DNA of 64,000 nucleotides from CAVQLX01 sp963811605 (GTDB lineage: Bacteria > Desulfobacterota > Binatia > DP-6), in the NCBI GenBank assembly GCA_963811605.1, contig CAWESA010000002.1, positions 248,001 to 312,000 on the forward strand, in the 5' to 3' direction. Of this stretch, positions 10,064-18,026 are shown piece after piece; positions within the stretch are counted from its first letter, which is position 1, and every line of letters begins with the position of its first letter. The notes below the pieces were generated by a model. It was not told where the DNA came from. It did not search any database and saw only the letters and a program-made list of their open reading frames with translations. A program made the translations under genes and the position numbers.

Positions 10064-11224
10064 GTGGCGGTGAGCCGGCAGGCGCTCGAGGATCGCGAGG
10101 CGACGATCCTCGCGCCCTATGCCATGCCGAGCCGGGGATCGCGCGGCCGCCGGCATCCGGAGCCGGAGCACGCGTTCCGGATGGTGTTCCAGCGCGACCG
10201 CGACCGGATCATCCATTCCACCGCATTCCGGCGTCTCGAGTACAAGACGCAGGTCTTCGTCAACCACGAAGGCGACTACTACCGGACGCGGCTGACCCAT
10301 ACGATCGAGGCGGCGCAGGTCACACGCACACTGGCGCGGACGCTCGGCCTCAACGAGGACCTCGCCGAGGCCGTCGCCCTGGCGCACGATCTCGGCCACA
10401 CCCCGTTCGGACACGCCGGCGAGCGTACCCTCGACCGGCTCATGCAGCCGCATGGCGGCTTCGATCACAACGGGCAGAGCCTCCGCATCGTGGAGACGCT
10501 CGAGGAGCGCTACCCGCGCTTTCGCGGACTCAACCTGTCGTGGGAAGTCCGCGAGGGCATCGTCAAGCACTCCACGCGCTACGATCGCCCGCAGGTCGCG
10601 GAGTATGACGCCGCGCTGGCCCCGTGCCTCGAGGCGCAGATCGTCGACTTCGCCGACGAGATCGCCTACACCGCCCACGACGTCGACGACGGGCTCAAGT
10701 CCGGCATGCTCGATCCGGACGATCTCGCAACCGTGCCGCTGTGGGCGGACGCCCTGGGCGCCGTCACGAGCGACGCGCCCGGAGGGACGTCGGCGATCCT
10801 GCGCTACCAGGCGGTGCGCCGCCTGATCGACTGGATGGCGTCCGACCTGGTGGAGACGTTGCTCGCACGCATCGCCGACGACGGCATCGACACCCTCGCC
10901 GCCGTCCGCGCCGTGAAGCCGCGGCTGGTCGAGTTCTCCCCGCCCATGACCGTCCGGCAACGCGAGCTGAAGGCCTTCCTGTACGATCGCCTCTACACGC
11001 ATCATCGGGTGACTCGCATGACCCAGAAGGCCGACCGCATCATGAGCGCGCTGTTCGAGGTCTACATGCAGGAGCCTCGCCAGCTCCCACCGCACGTGCT
11101 GGGCCGGGTGGCGGAGGAGGGGGAGACGGTGGCCCGCGTCGTGGCAGACTACATCGCCGGCATGACCGACCGCTTCGCGCTCGAGGAGTACAAGAAGCTC
11201 TTCGATCCTTACGAGCGCGTCTGA
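10064..11224 (+). CDS. dgt: dGTPase-like HD-domain triphosphohydrolase
   Basis: A 386-residue HD-superfamily protein of the dGTP triphosphohydrolase family, which cleaves dNTPs to nucleoside and triphosphate. The metal-binding HD residues are visible: His in RLTHTIEAAQ, the His-Asp pair in ALAHDLGHTPFGHAGE, and a later Asp in FADEIAYTAHDVDDG. The block FRRLEYKTQVF near the N-terminus is typical of the type 2 (shorter) family. Start is GTG 10064. It closes the ribosomal-protein operon and overlaps the convergent SQD1-like gene by 16 bp. The real substrate range is not predictable. Confidence 0.9.
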   Translation: MAVSRQALEDREATILAPYAMPSRGSRGRRHPEPEHAFRMVFQRDRDRIIHSTAFRRLEYKTQVFVNHEGDYYRTRLTHTIEAAQVTRTLARTLGLNEDLAEAVALAHDLGHTPFGHAGERTLDRLMQPHGGFDHNGQSLRIVETLEERYPRFRGLNLSWEVREGIVKHSTRYDRPQVAEYDAALAPCLEAQIVDFADEIAYTAHDVDDGLKSGMLDPDDLATVPLWADALGAVTSDAPGGTSAILRYQAVRRLIDWMASDLVETLLARIADDGIDTLAAVRAVKPRLVEFSPPMTVRQRELKAFLYDRLYTHHRVTRMTQKADRIMSALFEVYMQEPRQLPPHVLGRVAEEGETVARVVADYIAGMTDRFALEEYKKLFDPYERV

Positions 11225-12438
11225 GCCTCGCGCCGGTCCCGCTGCGCCTGCGGTGCGGAGCCGTCACCGGGATGCCGCCAGTCGACCCGCGGCCGGATGG
11301 TGTCGATCCGTACGCGATCGCGATGGCGCAGGGCGACGTCGAGCAGGGAGTGCAGGAGCGAGTCGGAGAGCAGATGCGGCTCCAGGCCCAGGTCCCGCAG
11401 GCGCGTGTGGGTCGCCCGGTAGTAGTGGCCCTCACGCTCCACGCGCGGGTTGGCGACGTGCTCGATGGTGACCTGGAGGCCGACCGCCGCGGCCGTGGCG
11501 CGCACGCGGTCGGCGAGGTCGCCGACCGAGAACTGCTCGGTGAACTGGTTGAAGACACGATACTCGCCGGCGGCCGGCGGGTGGAGAAGCGCCAGCTCCA
11601 CGCAGCGCACGGTGTCGCGGATGTCGAGAAACCCGCGGGTTTGGCCGCCGCTACCGTAGATCGTCAGCGGGTGCTCGATCGCCGCCTGGACACAGAAGCG
11701 GTTGAGGGCCGTGCCGAAGATCTGGTCGTAGTCGTACCGGGTCACCAGCCCGCCATGGCGGCCCGTCTCGTCGGTGAGGGTGCCATACACGATCCCCTGG
11801 TTCAGGTCCGTGGCGCGCAGGCCCCACACCCGGCAGCAGAACATGATGTTGTGCGAGTCGTGCACCTTCGACAGGTGGTAGAACGAGCCGGGCTGCTTGG
11901 GGTAGGGGAGCACGTCGCGGCGCCCCTTGTGCTGCACCTCGAGAAAGCCCTCCTCGATGTCGATGTCGGGGGTGCCGTACTCGCCCATGGTGCCGAGCTT
12001 CACCAGGTGGCAGTCGGGTCGCAGCGCTCGCAGCGCAAACAGCAGGTTCAGCGTGCCGACGACGTTGTTCACCTGGGTGAAGACCGCGTGCGCGCGGTCG
12101 ATCATGGAGTAGGGCGCGGCGCGCTGCTCGGCGAAGTGGACGATCGCGTCCGGCGCAAAGTCGGCCACCGCCGCCGCGAGCGCGTCGTAGTCCTGCGTGT
12201 CGGCGACGTACACCGGCAGCCGGGCGCCCGTGAGGTCCTCCCAGAGCGCGACGCGCTCGTGCAGCGGATGCACCGGCGTGAGGCTGTCCACGCCCAGCTC
12301 GTCATCCCACCGGCGGCGCACGAAGCTGTCGAGGATGCCGACGGCATGGCCGCGGGCCGAGAGGTGCAGCGCCGTCGGCCAGCCGCAGTAGCCGTCGCCG
12401 CCTAGGACGAGGACGCGCATGCGGGTCCGCGCGCTCAC
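11209..12438 (-). CDS. sqdB: UDP-sulfoquinovose synthase (SQD1/SqdB type)
   Basis: Converts UDP-glucose plus sulfite to UDP-sulfoquinovose, the headgroup donor of the sulfolipid SQDG. The 409-residue extended SDR protein has the NAD-binding GGDGYCGW (13-20), the family blocks SFVRRRWD, EQRAAPYSMIDR, KLGTMGEYGTP, SFYHLSKVHDSHN, TDLNQGIVYG and GQTRGFLDIRDT. Thr (TMGEYG), Tyr and Lys (YHLSK) match the known SQD1 active site. Close resemblance to plant SQD1 along the whole length is from memory. Start GTG 12438 overlaps the upstream GT2 stop (GTGA), suggesting coupled translation. An extra basic tail of about 20 residues follows the domain. Confidence 0.9.
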   Translation of the reverse strand: MSARTRMRVLVLGGDGYCGWPTALHLSARGHAVGILDSFVRRRWDDELGVDSLTPVHPLHERVALWEDLTGARLPVYVADTQDYDALAAAVADFAPDAIVHFAEQRAAPYSMIDRAHAVFTQVNNVVGTLNLLFALRALRPDCHLVKLGTMGEYGTPDIDIEEGFLEVQHKGRRDVLPYPKQPGSFYHLSKVHDSHNIMFCCRVWGLRATDLNQGIVYGTLTDETGRHGGLVTRYDYDQIFGTALNRFCVQAAIEHPLTIYGSGGQTRGFLDIRDTVRCVELALLHPPAAGEYRVFNQFTEQFSVGDLADRVRATAAAVGLQVTIEHVANPRVEREGHYYRATHTRLRDLGLEPHLLSDSLLHSLLDVALRHRDRVRIDTIRPRVDWRHPGDGSAPQAQRDRREAQTRS

Positions 12439-13364
12439 GGCTGTCCCGCGCGCCAGCGGTCGGGCAGGTGGCGCATCTCCAGCCGCAGAGCCTGCCCGAG
12501 CGCGTCGCCGGCCGCGACCAGCTCACGCGGCCGCCCGTCGACCCAGGCGCTCATCCAGTGCCGCCAGGCGATGCGGTAGAGATGCCGGCGCTCCCGCTGC
12601 CGGAACCAGGTCGGCCCGAGCTCGCCGAGGACCTCGGGGTGCCGCTCGCGCAGCCGCCGCATGACGGTGACCATGCCCTCGCGCAGCTTCAAGCGGTCGC
12701 GCGTCTGGTTCTCGCCGTGGAGCCGGTACCGGAAGACCGGCTCGTCGAGGAACACCAGACGACCTCGGAGCGCCAGGCGACAGGCGAGCTCGAGGTCGGC
12801 GTGGCGCACGAGGGAGACGTCGATGCCGCCCACGGCCTCGAGGGCACGACGACGGATCAGCGCCGCCTGGAGGAACATGGGCAGCCCGTCGCGGACGATC
12901 TCCCGGATGCCGACGGCCTTGCCGTCGAGGCACCGGGCCAGCGGCCGGGGCACCACCGTCTCCCCGTCGGCGGCACCGGCACCGTCGACCGTGCCGTTCG
13001 CGAACACGGCATCCACGTCGGGGCACACGGCAAGGAGGTCGGCGAGGCGACCGAGCCGGCCGGGCAGCATCACGTCGTCGGAGTCGTGGAACGCGAGCAG
13101 GGCGCCCCGGGCCGCTGCGACGCCGGCGGCGCGGGCCGGGGCGACCCCGCGATTGCGCGGGAGACGCACCGCCCGCAGGAAGCGCCCGTATCCCGCGAGC
13201 AGCGCCGCGGTGCCGTCGGTCGAACCGTCGTCGACGACCACCACCTCGTAGGACGGACACGCGCGCTGCGCCAGCACGGAGTCGATCGCCGGCGCCAGCA
13301 GGTGGGCGCGGTTGAAGGTCGGCAGGATGACCGAGATCGCGGGCGGGGGAGGATCGTCGAGCAT
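12435..13364 (-). CDS. Family 2 glycosyltransferase
   Basis: A 309-residue GT-A fold glycosyltransferase that moves a sugar from a nucleotide donor to an unknown acceptor. Domain features: ISVILPTFNRA near the N-terminus, VVVVDDGSTDGT (nucleotide binding), FHDSDDVMLPGR (the DxD metal motif) and a C-terminal LVRHADLELACRLALRG region matching the ED/W-type acceptor loop. No membrane segments are evident, so it is probably cytoplasmic or peripheral. Start ATG 13364. It is directly upstream of, and overlaps, the SQD1-like gene, so it may use UDP-sulfoquinovose; that is inference, as known sulfoquinovosyltransferases are mainly GT4 (SqdX) or GT28-like. Confidence 0.88.
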   Translation of the reverse strand: MLDDPPPPAISVILPTFNRAHLLAPAIDSVLAQRACPSYEVVVVDDGSTDGTAALLAGYGRFLRAVRLPRNRGVAPARAAGVAAARGALLAFHDSDDVMLPGRLGRLADLLAVCPDVDAVFANGTVDGAGAADGETVVPRPLARCLDGKAVGIREIVRDGLPMFLQAALIRRRALEAVGGIDVSLVRHADLELACRLALRGRLVFLDEPVFRYRLHGENQTRDRLKLREGMVTVMRRLRERHPEVLGELGPTWFRQRERRHLYRIAWRHWMSAWVDGRPRELVAAGDALGQALRLEMRHLPDRWRAGQP

Positions 13365-13422
13365 TCGGGGCGCGCCCGCTCTAGCCAAGAAGGCCCCGCG
13401 AAGTCCAGGCGTGCGGGCGGTG

Positions 13423-15309
13423 TCAGTGCACGTAGCCGAGCGCACGCAGCCGGCGCAGCTGCTCCTCGTCGGGCGCTCCCGGCTCGGGTGCCGTGCCGGC
13501 GCCGGCGGGCGACACGCGCACACCCACGATACGCGCGTGCAGGGCAGACTCGGGCGGCACGACGACGCGGAGGCGCCCTCCCGAAGCCGCCGCGGTGCCG
13601 AGCGGCACGAAGGCCCTCGCCTCGGTCTTCTCGAAGACGTTCCTCCGCCAGCGCGCGAAGCCGAACAGCCACGGCATGCGCGGGACCGGGATGGTCGCCA
13701 GCTCGACGCCGTACGAGCCGTCGGGCAGGTCGACGGTCGCCTCGATCGGTCCGGCGCCGTCACGGTCGAGCAGGGTGAGGGTCTCGCCGGTGGCGAGCCA
13801 GCCGGGCCTGCCGAACGCGGACGCCGGCGTGTCCTCGCCGACCGGTACGCAGGCGAGCGCCGGATCGCCGCCCAGGCGCCAGTACTCGGATCGCAGGAGC
13901 ACACGGCGATCGGCGGGCGCGTAGCGCGCGGCCAGGAACCCGCGCTCGAGCGGCTCGAGTCGCCGCTCGAGCCGGCGGCGCAGGCCGGCGACCGGCGCCG
14001 CCGCCACGGGCAGCGGGCTGCGCAGGCCGTCCTCCTGCATCGTGAAGGCGACCTCGTCGCCTTCGCAGCGGGCGCGCAGCGAGCCGGGCCGGTTGCGGCG
14101 CAGTAGATGGCGGCGGCGGCGAATGCCCTGGTAGTCCTCCCAGGCGTAGTAGGCTGCGGCCTTGCCGCACCCGCCGCAGGGCGTTCCGTCGGACGCCAGC
14201 TGTGGCCTGCCGTCGACGTGGGTTCCGGCCGGAAGCGAGACCCCGAGCCGGGCGAGCACGGTCGGGACCACGTCGACGTTCTCCGTCATGCGCTCGACGA
14301 CCTGGCCCCCGGGAATACCGGCGCCCGCCATGATCCAGGGAACGTGCTGGACGGCATCGGCCAGGGAGTCGCCGTGGTCGATCCGTCCCTCGTCGCCGAG
14401 CTCCTCGCCGTGATCGGCCACCACCACGATGAGGGTGTGGGCCAGCTCCGGGTCGTCGGACCGGATCGTGATCAGGAGACGGCCGATCTGCTCGTCCATC
14501 GAGGCGAGAAGGGTATCGTACGCGGCCGCGAAGTAGCGTCGGTCGTCGTCCGTGAAGTCGCTGGCGTCGAAGCGGCTCCAGCCACGCCGCTCACGCCCGA
14601 AGGCCGGCTCGCCGTCGGGGCGGAATCGCTGCGCCTCGTCGCGGGGCGCGGGAAACCGGAGCTTCCCCCCGGGGAGGAAGCGCGGCAGGTGCGCGTCCAT
14701 CAGGTGGACGTACAGAAACGTGGGGCGCGTGCGATCGCGGGTCTGCCAGACCTTGAGGGCTCGATCGATCACCGCGGGCGCATCCGGGTGGCCGCGGTTG
14801 GCCGGCGCGGGCACGAGGTCGAAGGTCTCGAAGGGTTCGCCGAACGCGCTTTTGCGTGCCACCCACGGGTGGGCGCTGACGGCCAGCAGCTGGAAGCCCG
14901 CGTTGCGCAGCACGCGGGGCAGCAGGATCGACGTGGGATCCGGCCGGCTGAAGGGAAACTCCCGGGGATGGTCGCCGGGGCGGAACGCCAGCAGCACGTT
15001 CTGGTGGTAGTAGCGGCCGGTCATGAGCTGCGGCATCGACGGCCGCGTCGCGTGCGAGTTGGCAAAGTGGCGTGCGAAACGGACGCCCGAGGCCGCTAGG
15101 GCGTCGAGCTGCGGGCTGGTGGGATTGGGGCCACCCCAGGCACCCAGGCGATCCGCCCGGGTCGTATCGAGCAGGAAGAAGACGAGCGACGGCGGGGCGG
15201 AAGCAGCCAGCGAAGGGAGCAGGAAAACCACGATCAGTGGGGCGATCCAAGCCCACGGGCTATCGGGCCAAAAGTTAACATAACGTATCTTATCGGACGT
15301 TGGGACCAC
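13423..15309 (-). CDS. Exported sulfatase-fold protein with Thr in place of catalytic Cys/Ser
   Basis: An alkaline-phosphatase-superfamily protein of about 628 residues. A hydrophobic signal (IAPLIVVFLLPSLAASA) precedes the sulfatase domain: LLDTTRADRLG supplies the first metal-binding Asp (about residue 48), VVADHGEELGDEGRIDHG supplies Asp-His ligands. The nucleophile region reads SHATRPSMPQLMTG, with Thr (about 88) where sulfatases have Cys or Ser, and no Arg in the CxPxR slot. It is thus unlikely to be a classical sulfatase; a Thr nucleophile recalls phosphoethanolamine transferases. The C-terminal 250 residues are extra. The start is uncertain: codons before the signal are AT-rich and atypical, so GTG 15231 is an alternative. 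Confidence 0.8.
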   Translation of the reverse strand: MVPTSDKIRYVNFWPDSPWAWIAPLIVVFLLPSLAASAPPSLVFFLLDTTRADRLGAWGGPNPTSPQLDALAASGVRFARHFANSHATRPSMPQLMTGRYYHQNVLLAFRPGDHPREFPFSRPDPTSILLPRVLRNAGFQLLAVSAHPWVARKSAFGEPFETFDLVPAPANRGHPDAPAVIDRALKVWQTRDRTRPTFLYVHLMDAHLPRFLPGGKLRFPAPRDEAQRFRPDGEPAFGRERRGWSRFDASDFTDDDRRYFAAAYDTLLASMDEQIGRLLITIRSDDPELAHTLIVVVADHGEELGDEGRIDHGDSLADAVQHVPWIMAGAGIPGGQVVERMTENVDVVPTVLARLGVSLPAGTHVDGRPQLASDGTPCGGCGKAAAYYAWEDYQGIRRRRHLLRRNRPGSLRARCEGDEVAFTMQEDGLRSPLPVAAAPVAGLRRRLERRLEPLERGFLAARYAPADRRVLLRSEYWRLGGDPALACVPVGEDTPASAFGRPGWLATGETLTLLDRDGAGPIEATVDLPDGSYGVELATIPVPRMPWLFGFARWRRNVFEKTEARAFVPLGTAAASGGRLRVVVPPESALHARIVGVRVSPAGAGTAPEPGAPDEEQLRRLRALGYVH

Positions 15310-15355
15310 CGGGCCGCCTCGACGACTACGGCGCCGCCGGGCCCGGCCCGAACGC

Positions 15356-16054
15356 TCAGCGGGTCTCGCCACCCGCGGTGGCGAGATCGGTCGGAATCTT
15401 CGCCTCGAGCACCGTGCGTGCGGTTCCGGTCGGCGAGTCCTTCAGCACGGCGAGGTAGACCTCGCGGGCCTTGTCGGCCTGGCCGCTGGATTCGTAGAGA
15501 CGGGCCAGCGACAGCCGCGCGTCGCTGCGGAACGGGCCTTCGATGGCGGCCGCCTGCTCGTACGCCTCGCGGGCGGCGTCGGCGTCGCCGGAGGCCTCCC
15601 GCGCCGCCGCCAGCCCGACGAGGGCCTCCTGGCGGAGGTATTCCGTCTCGGGTGACCCGGCCAGGAACTCGCCGTAGGCGGTGATGGCGGCGGCGGCATC
15701 CGGCTTGCGCGAGAGCGCGTGACCCTCGTAGAGAGCGGCCAGGCGTCCGTACGCCGTCCCGGGATAGTCGCGGCGGAGCCCCGCGAACGACTCGGCCGCC
15801 TCGGCCCATTTGCCGGCCTGGAACTCGTCGTGGGCGCTCTGGAAGCGGATCGCCGCGGCGGTCTCCTGACGCCCGCGATAGAAGCTCACCGCGGCGGCGA
15901 CGGCGGCAATCGCGATGGCCGCGGTCACCACCGCAACGATCGCGGTGCGGTTGGCCTGCGCCCACGCCGCGACCTGATTGGTGATGGTCTGGAACTCGTC
16001 AGGCTCGCGGAGGGCCTTGCGGTCCAGCTTGATGCGTTCTGCCGGCGGAGCCAT
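15356..16054 (-). CDS. Membrane-anchored TPR protein (YfgM-like)
   Basis: A 232-residue protein. The N-terminus is cytoplasmic (about 1-36, with a DEFQTITNQV segment), followed by one membrane helix (about 38-60) and a periplasmic helical domain of TPR-like repeats (about 65-220; e.g. EFQAGKWAEAAESFAGL, ARLYESSGQADKAREVY). The layout is that of the YfgM/TPR_21 family, ancillary proteins of the secretion and folding machinery; partner proteins cannot be told. Start ATG 16054. Its stop lies 46 nt before the chosen start of the sulfatase-fold gene, so it probably leads that operon. Confidence 0.85.
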   Translation of the reverse strand: MAPPAERIKLDRKALREPDEFQTITNQVAAWAQANRTAIVAVVTAAIAIAAVAAAVSFYRGRQETAAAIRFQSAHDEFQAGKWAEAAESFAGLRRDYPGTAYGRLAALYEGHALSRKPDAAAAITAYGEFLAGSPETEYLRQEALVGLAAAREASGDADAAREAYEQAAAIEGPFRSDARLSLARLYESSGQADKAREVYLAVLKDSPTGTARTVLEAKIPTDLATAGGETR

Positions 16055-16057
16055 GCG

Positions 16058-16573
16058 CTACATCTTGTACTTGAAGTCGTCGGGCGACATCTTCTCGAGG
16101 ATTTCGGCCCACTTGTCGCGCGAGACGTTGGACAGGTCCTGCTCCTTGCCCTCTTCCATCTGCTGCAGGACACTCGACGCCTCGAGCACCGCCTTGGCCA
16201 CGTAGATCGGGCTCTTGGTACGCAGCGCCAGGCTGATGGCGTCGGAGGGACGAGCGTCGATCTGGAGCTGGCGATCACCCACCCGGAGGTAGATCAGGGC
16301 GAAGTACGTGTTCTCGCGCAGCTCCGTGACCTCCACCCATTCGACCGCCGCCTCCATCTCCTCGAGCACGGTGCGGAGGAGGTCGTGGGTCATGGGACGG
16401 GCCATCTTGATGCCCTCGAGCTCGGTCGCCATGGACGTCGCCTCGAGCAGCCCGATCCAGATCGGCAGGTTCAGCTTGTTGTCGGGATCGCGCAGGATGA
16501 CGATCGGCGTCTTGGTGACGGGGTCGAGGGTGAGCCCCCCCACCGTCATCAGGATGAAGTCCTCCCGGTTCAT
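16058..16573 (-). CDS. Bifunctional nuclease family protein (DUF151)
   Basis: A 171-residue protein of the bifunctional nuclease (BFN/DUF151) family; plant and bacterial members have DNase/RNase activity or unknown stress roles. The domain (about 8-135) has VGGLTLDPVTKTPIVIL, the conserved LPIWIGLLEATSMATELEG, RPMTHDLL and the signature RPSDAISLALR. A charged C-terminal helix (about 135-171) follows. Start ATG 16573 begins with MNREDF; no strong ribosome site is visible. It lies 38 nt after the VWA gene and 3 nt before the TPR gene, so it is likely part of the same transcript. Confidence 0.9.
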   Translation of the reverse strand: MNREDFILMTVGGLTLDPVTKTPIVILRDPDNKLNLPIWIGLLEATSMATELEGIKMARPMTHDLLRTVLEEMEAAVEWVEVTELRENTYFALIYLRVGDRQLQIDARPSDAISLALRTKSPIYVAKAVLEASSVLQQMEEGKEQDLSNVSRDKWAEILEKMSPDDFKYKM

Positions 16574-16611
16574 GGCTTTGAGATCATGAAGCAGCCCCCC
16601 GGGGACGTCAA

Positions 16612-18018
16612 TCAGACGGTGACGAGACGGTCGATGACCCGGTAGAGCTGGTTCAGGTTCCGGCACTCCTCGACGATGGTGCAGAACGGCGCGTAGCGGT
16701 CCATCTCGCTGTCGCCGAATCCCCACGTCATCCGGTTCTCCGGATTCAACCAAATCACCTGCTTGGCACGCTGCTGGACGTCCTTCATGACCCACTCGTG
16801 CGGCAGGTTGTAGTTGTTGCGGGCGTCTCCCAGCACGATCACGGTGGTACGCTTGTTGACTGCCGCCAGGTGGTCGCGATGGAAGCTCCGGAAGGCCCGG
16901 CCGAAGTCGGAGTGGGCGTAGACGTTGATCAGGTTGCCGTGCAGGGCCTCCTCGAGCGCCTGGTTGGCGTCGTACTCCGCGAAGAGCTGGGTGACCTCCC
17001 CGATGTCGGCGACGAAGATGAAGCTGCGGACCTTGGAATAAAGGTCCTGCAGGGCGTAGACGAACTGCAGCATGAAGCGGGAGACGTTGCGCACCGAGTC
17101 TGACACGTCGCACAGGACCATGACCTGCGGCTTGTCCTTGCGCTTGCGGTCGAAGACGATCCGGAACGGCACCCCGCCGTACTGGAGGTTGTGGCGCAGC
17201 GTCTCGCTGGAGTCGAACCGCCCCCGCTTGGCCCGGCGCCGCCGCACCGCGACCACGTTCTTCAGCCGCTGGGCGAGCTTGTTCACCGCCTCTTCCATGC
17301 GCCGGATCTCTTCCTCGGTGAGATAGAAGAAGCTCTTCTCGGCCAGGTTCTGGAGCCCCTGGCGGTCCTGGCGCTGCACGTCCTGCCGGTCGAGCTCCTG
17401 GCGCACCATCGCCTTCATCAGGTCCTGCAGGTCGCGCAGGCGGCGGGACAGGTACTCGTCGAGCCGGCGCGCCACGTCCGGGGCCGCACCCGCGAGGTCA
17501 CGGCGCAGGCGGTCGAGCTCCGCGCCGAGGTCGCCCAGGCCGAGGGAGGCCGCCATGGCGTGAGTGAAGCGCCCTTCCTGGAACCCGTGCTCGATCTCGC
17601 CCAGACGGGCCTCCCGGGCCGCGTCCCGGAGCAGCTGCTCGAGACGCCCGCCATCCGCCCGCAACAGGGCCTCGGCCACGGGGGACAGCTCGATGCCCTG
17701 CTCCGCCAGCAGCTTCTCGAGCTGCTCGAGGAAGCGAGCGAAGTCCTCCTCGTCGAGCCCGATTGCCGCCTGGGTGGCGGTGGTGACCTCCCGGATCACC
17801 TCCCCCAGCCCCGAGAAGTACAGATCGAACAGCCGGTCGAAGGCCGGCACGTCGACCGCCCGCTTGACGGCGGTCGCGCGCAGCGCCGCGCGCACGGTGT
17901 CGCGGTCCGACAGACCTACCGCGTCGAGGGCCTGGAAGGCGTCCATGGTCTCGGACAGCGAGACCCGCACGCCGTTGCGGCGGAGGAGCGCCGTGAACTC
18001 GACGACCTTCGCGTCCAT
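16612..18018 (-). CDS. VWA-domain protein (CoxE-like)
   Basis: A 468-residue cytoplasmic protein. The N-terminal half (about 1-250) is helical and charged, with coiled-coil tendency. The C-terminal half is a von Willebrand A domain of the CoxE type: VMVLCDVSDSVRNVSRF holds the MIDAS DxSxS motif, and VIVLGDARNNYN and RMTWGFGDSEM are family blocks. Such proteins work with MoxR AAA+ ATPases to activate or load metal centres in client enzymes. Here the MoxR gene is 8 nt upstream. No client such as a molybdenum enzyme is in view, so the target is unknown. Start ATG 18018. Confidence 0.9.
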   Translation of the reverse strand: MDAKVVEFTALLRRNGVRVSLSETMDAFQALDAVGLSDRDTVRAALRATAVKRAVDVPAFDRLFDLYFSGLGEVIREVTTATQAAIGLDEEDFARFLEQLEKLLAEQGIELSPVAEALLRADGGRLEQLLRDAAREARLGEIEHGFQEGRFTHAMAASLGLGDLGAELDRLRRDLAGAAPDVARRLDEYLSRRLRDLQDLMKAMVRQELDRQDVQRQDRQGLQNLAEKSFFYLTEEEIRRMEEAVNKLAQRLKNVVAVRRRRAKRGRFDSSETLRHNLQYGGVPFRIVFDRKRKDKPQVMVLCDVSDSVRNVSRFMLQFVYALQDLYSKVRSFIFVADIGEVTQLFAEYDANQALEEALHGNLINVYAHSDFGRAFRSFHRDHLAAVNKRTTVIVLGDARNNYNLPHEWVMKDVQQRAKQVIWLNPENRMTWGFGDSEMDRYAPFCTIVEECRNLNQLYRVIDRLVTV

Positions 18019-18026
18019 CGAACCCG

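Noticed and set aside
11209..12438. Generic UDP-glucose 4-epimerase as identity of the SDR protein
   Set aside because: GGDGYCGW, EQRAAPYSMIDR, TMGEYGTP and the GQTRGFLDIRDT block are those of SQD1, not of GalE.
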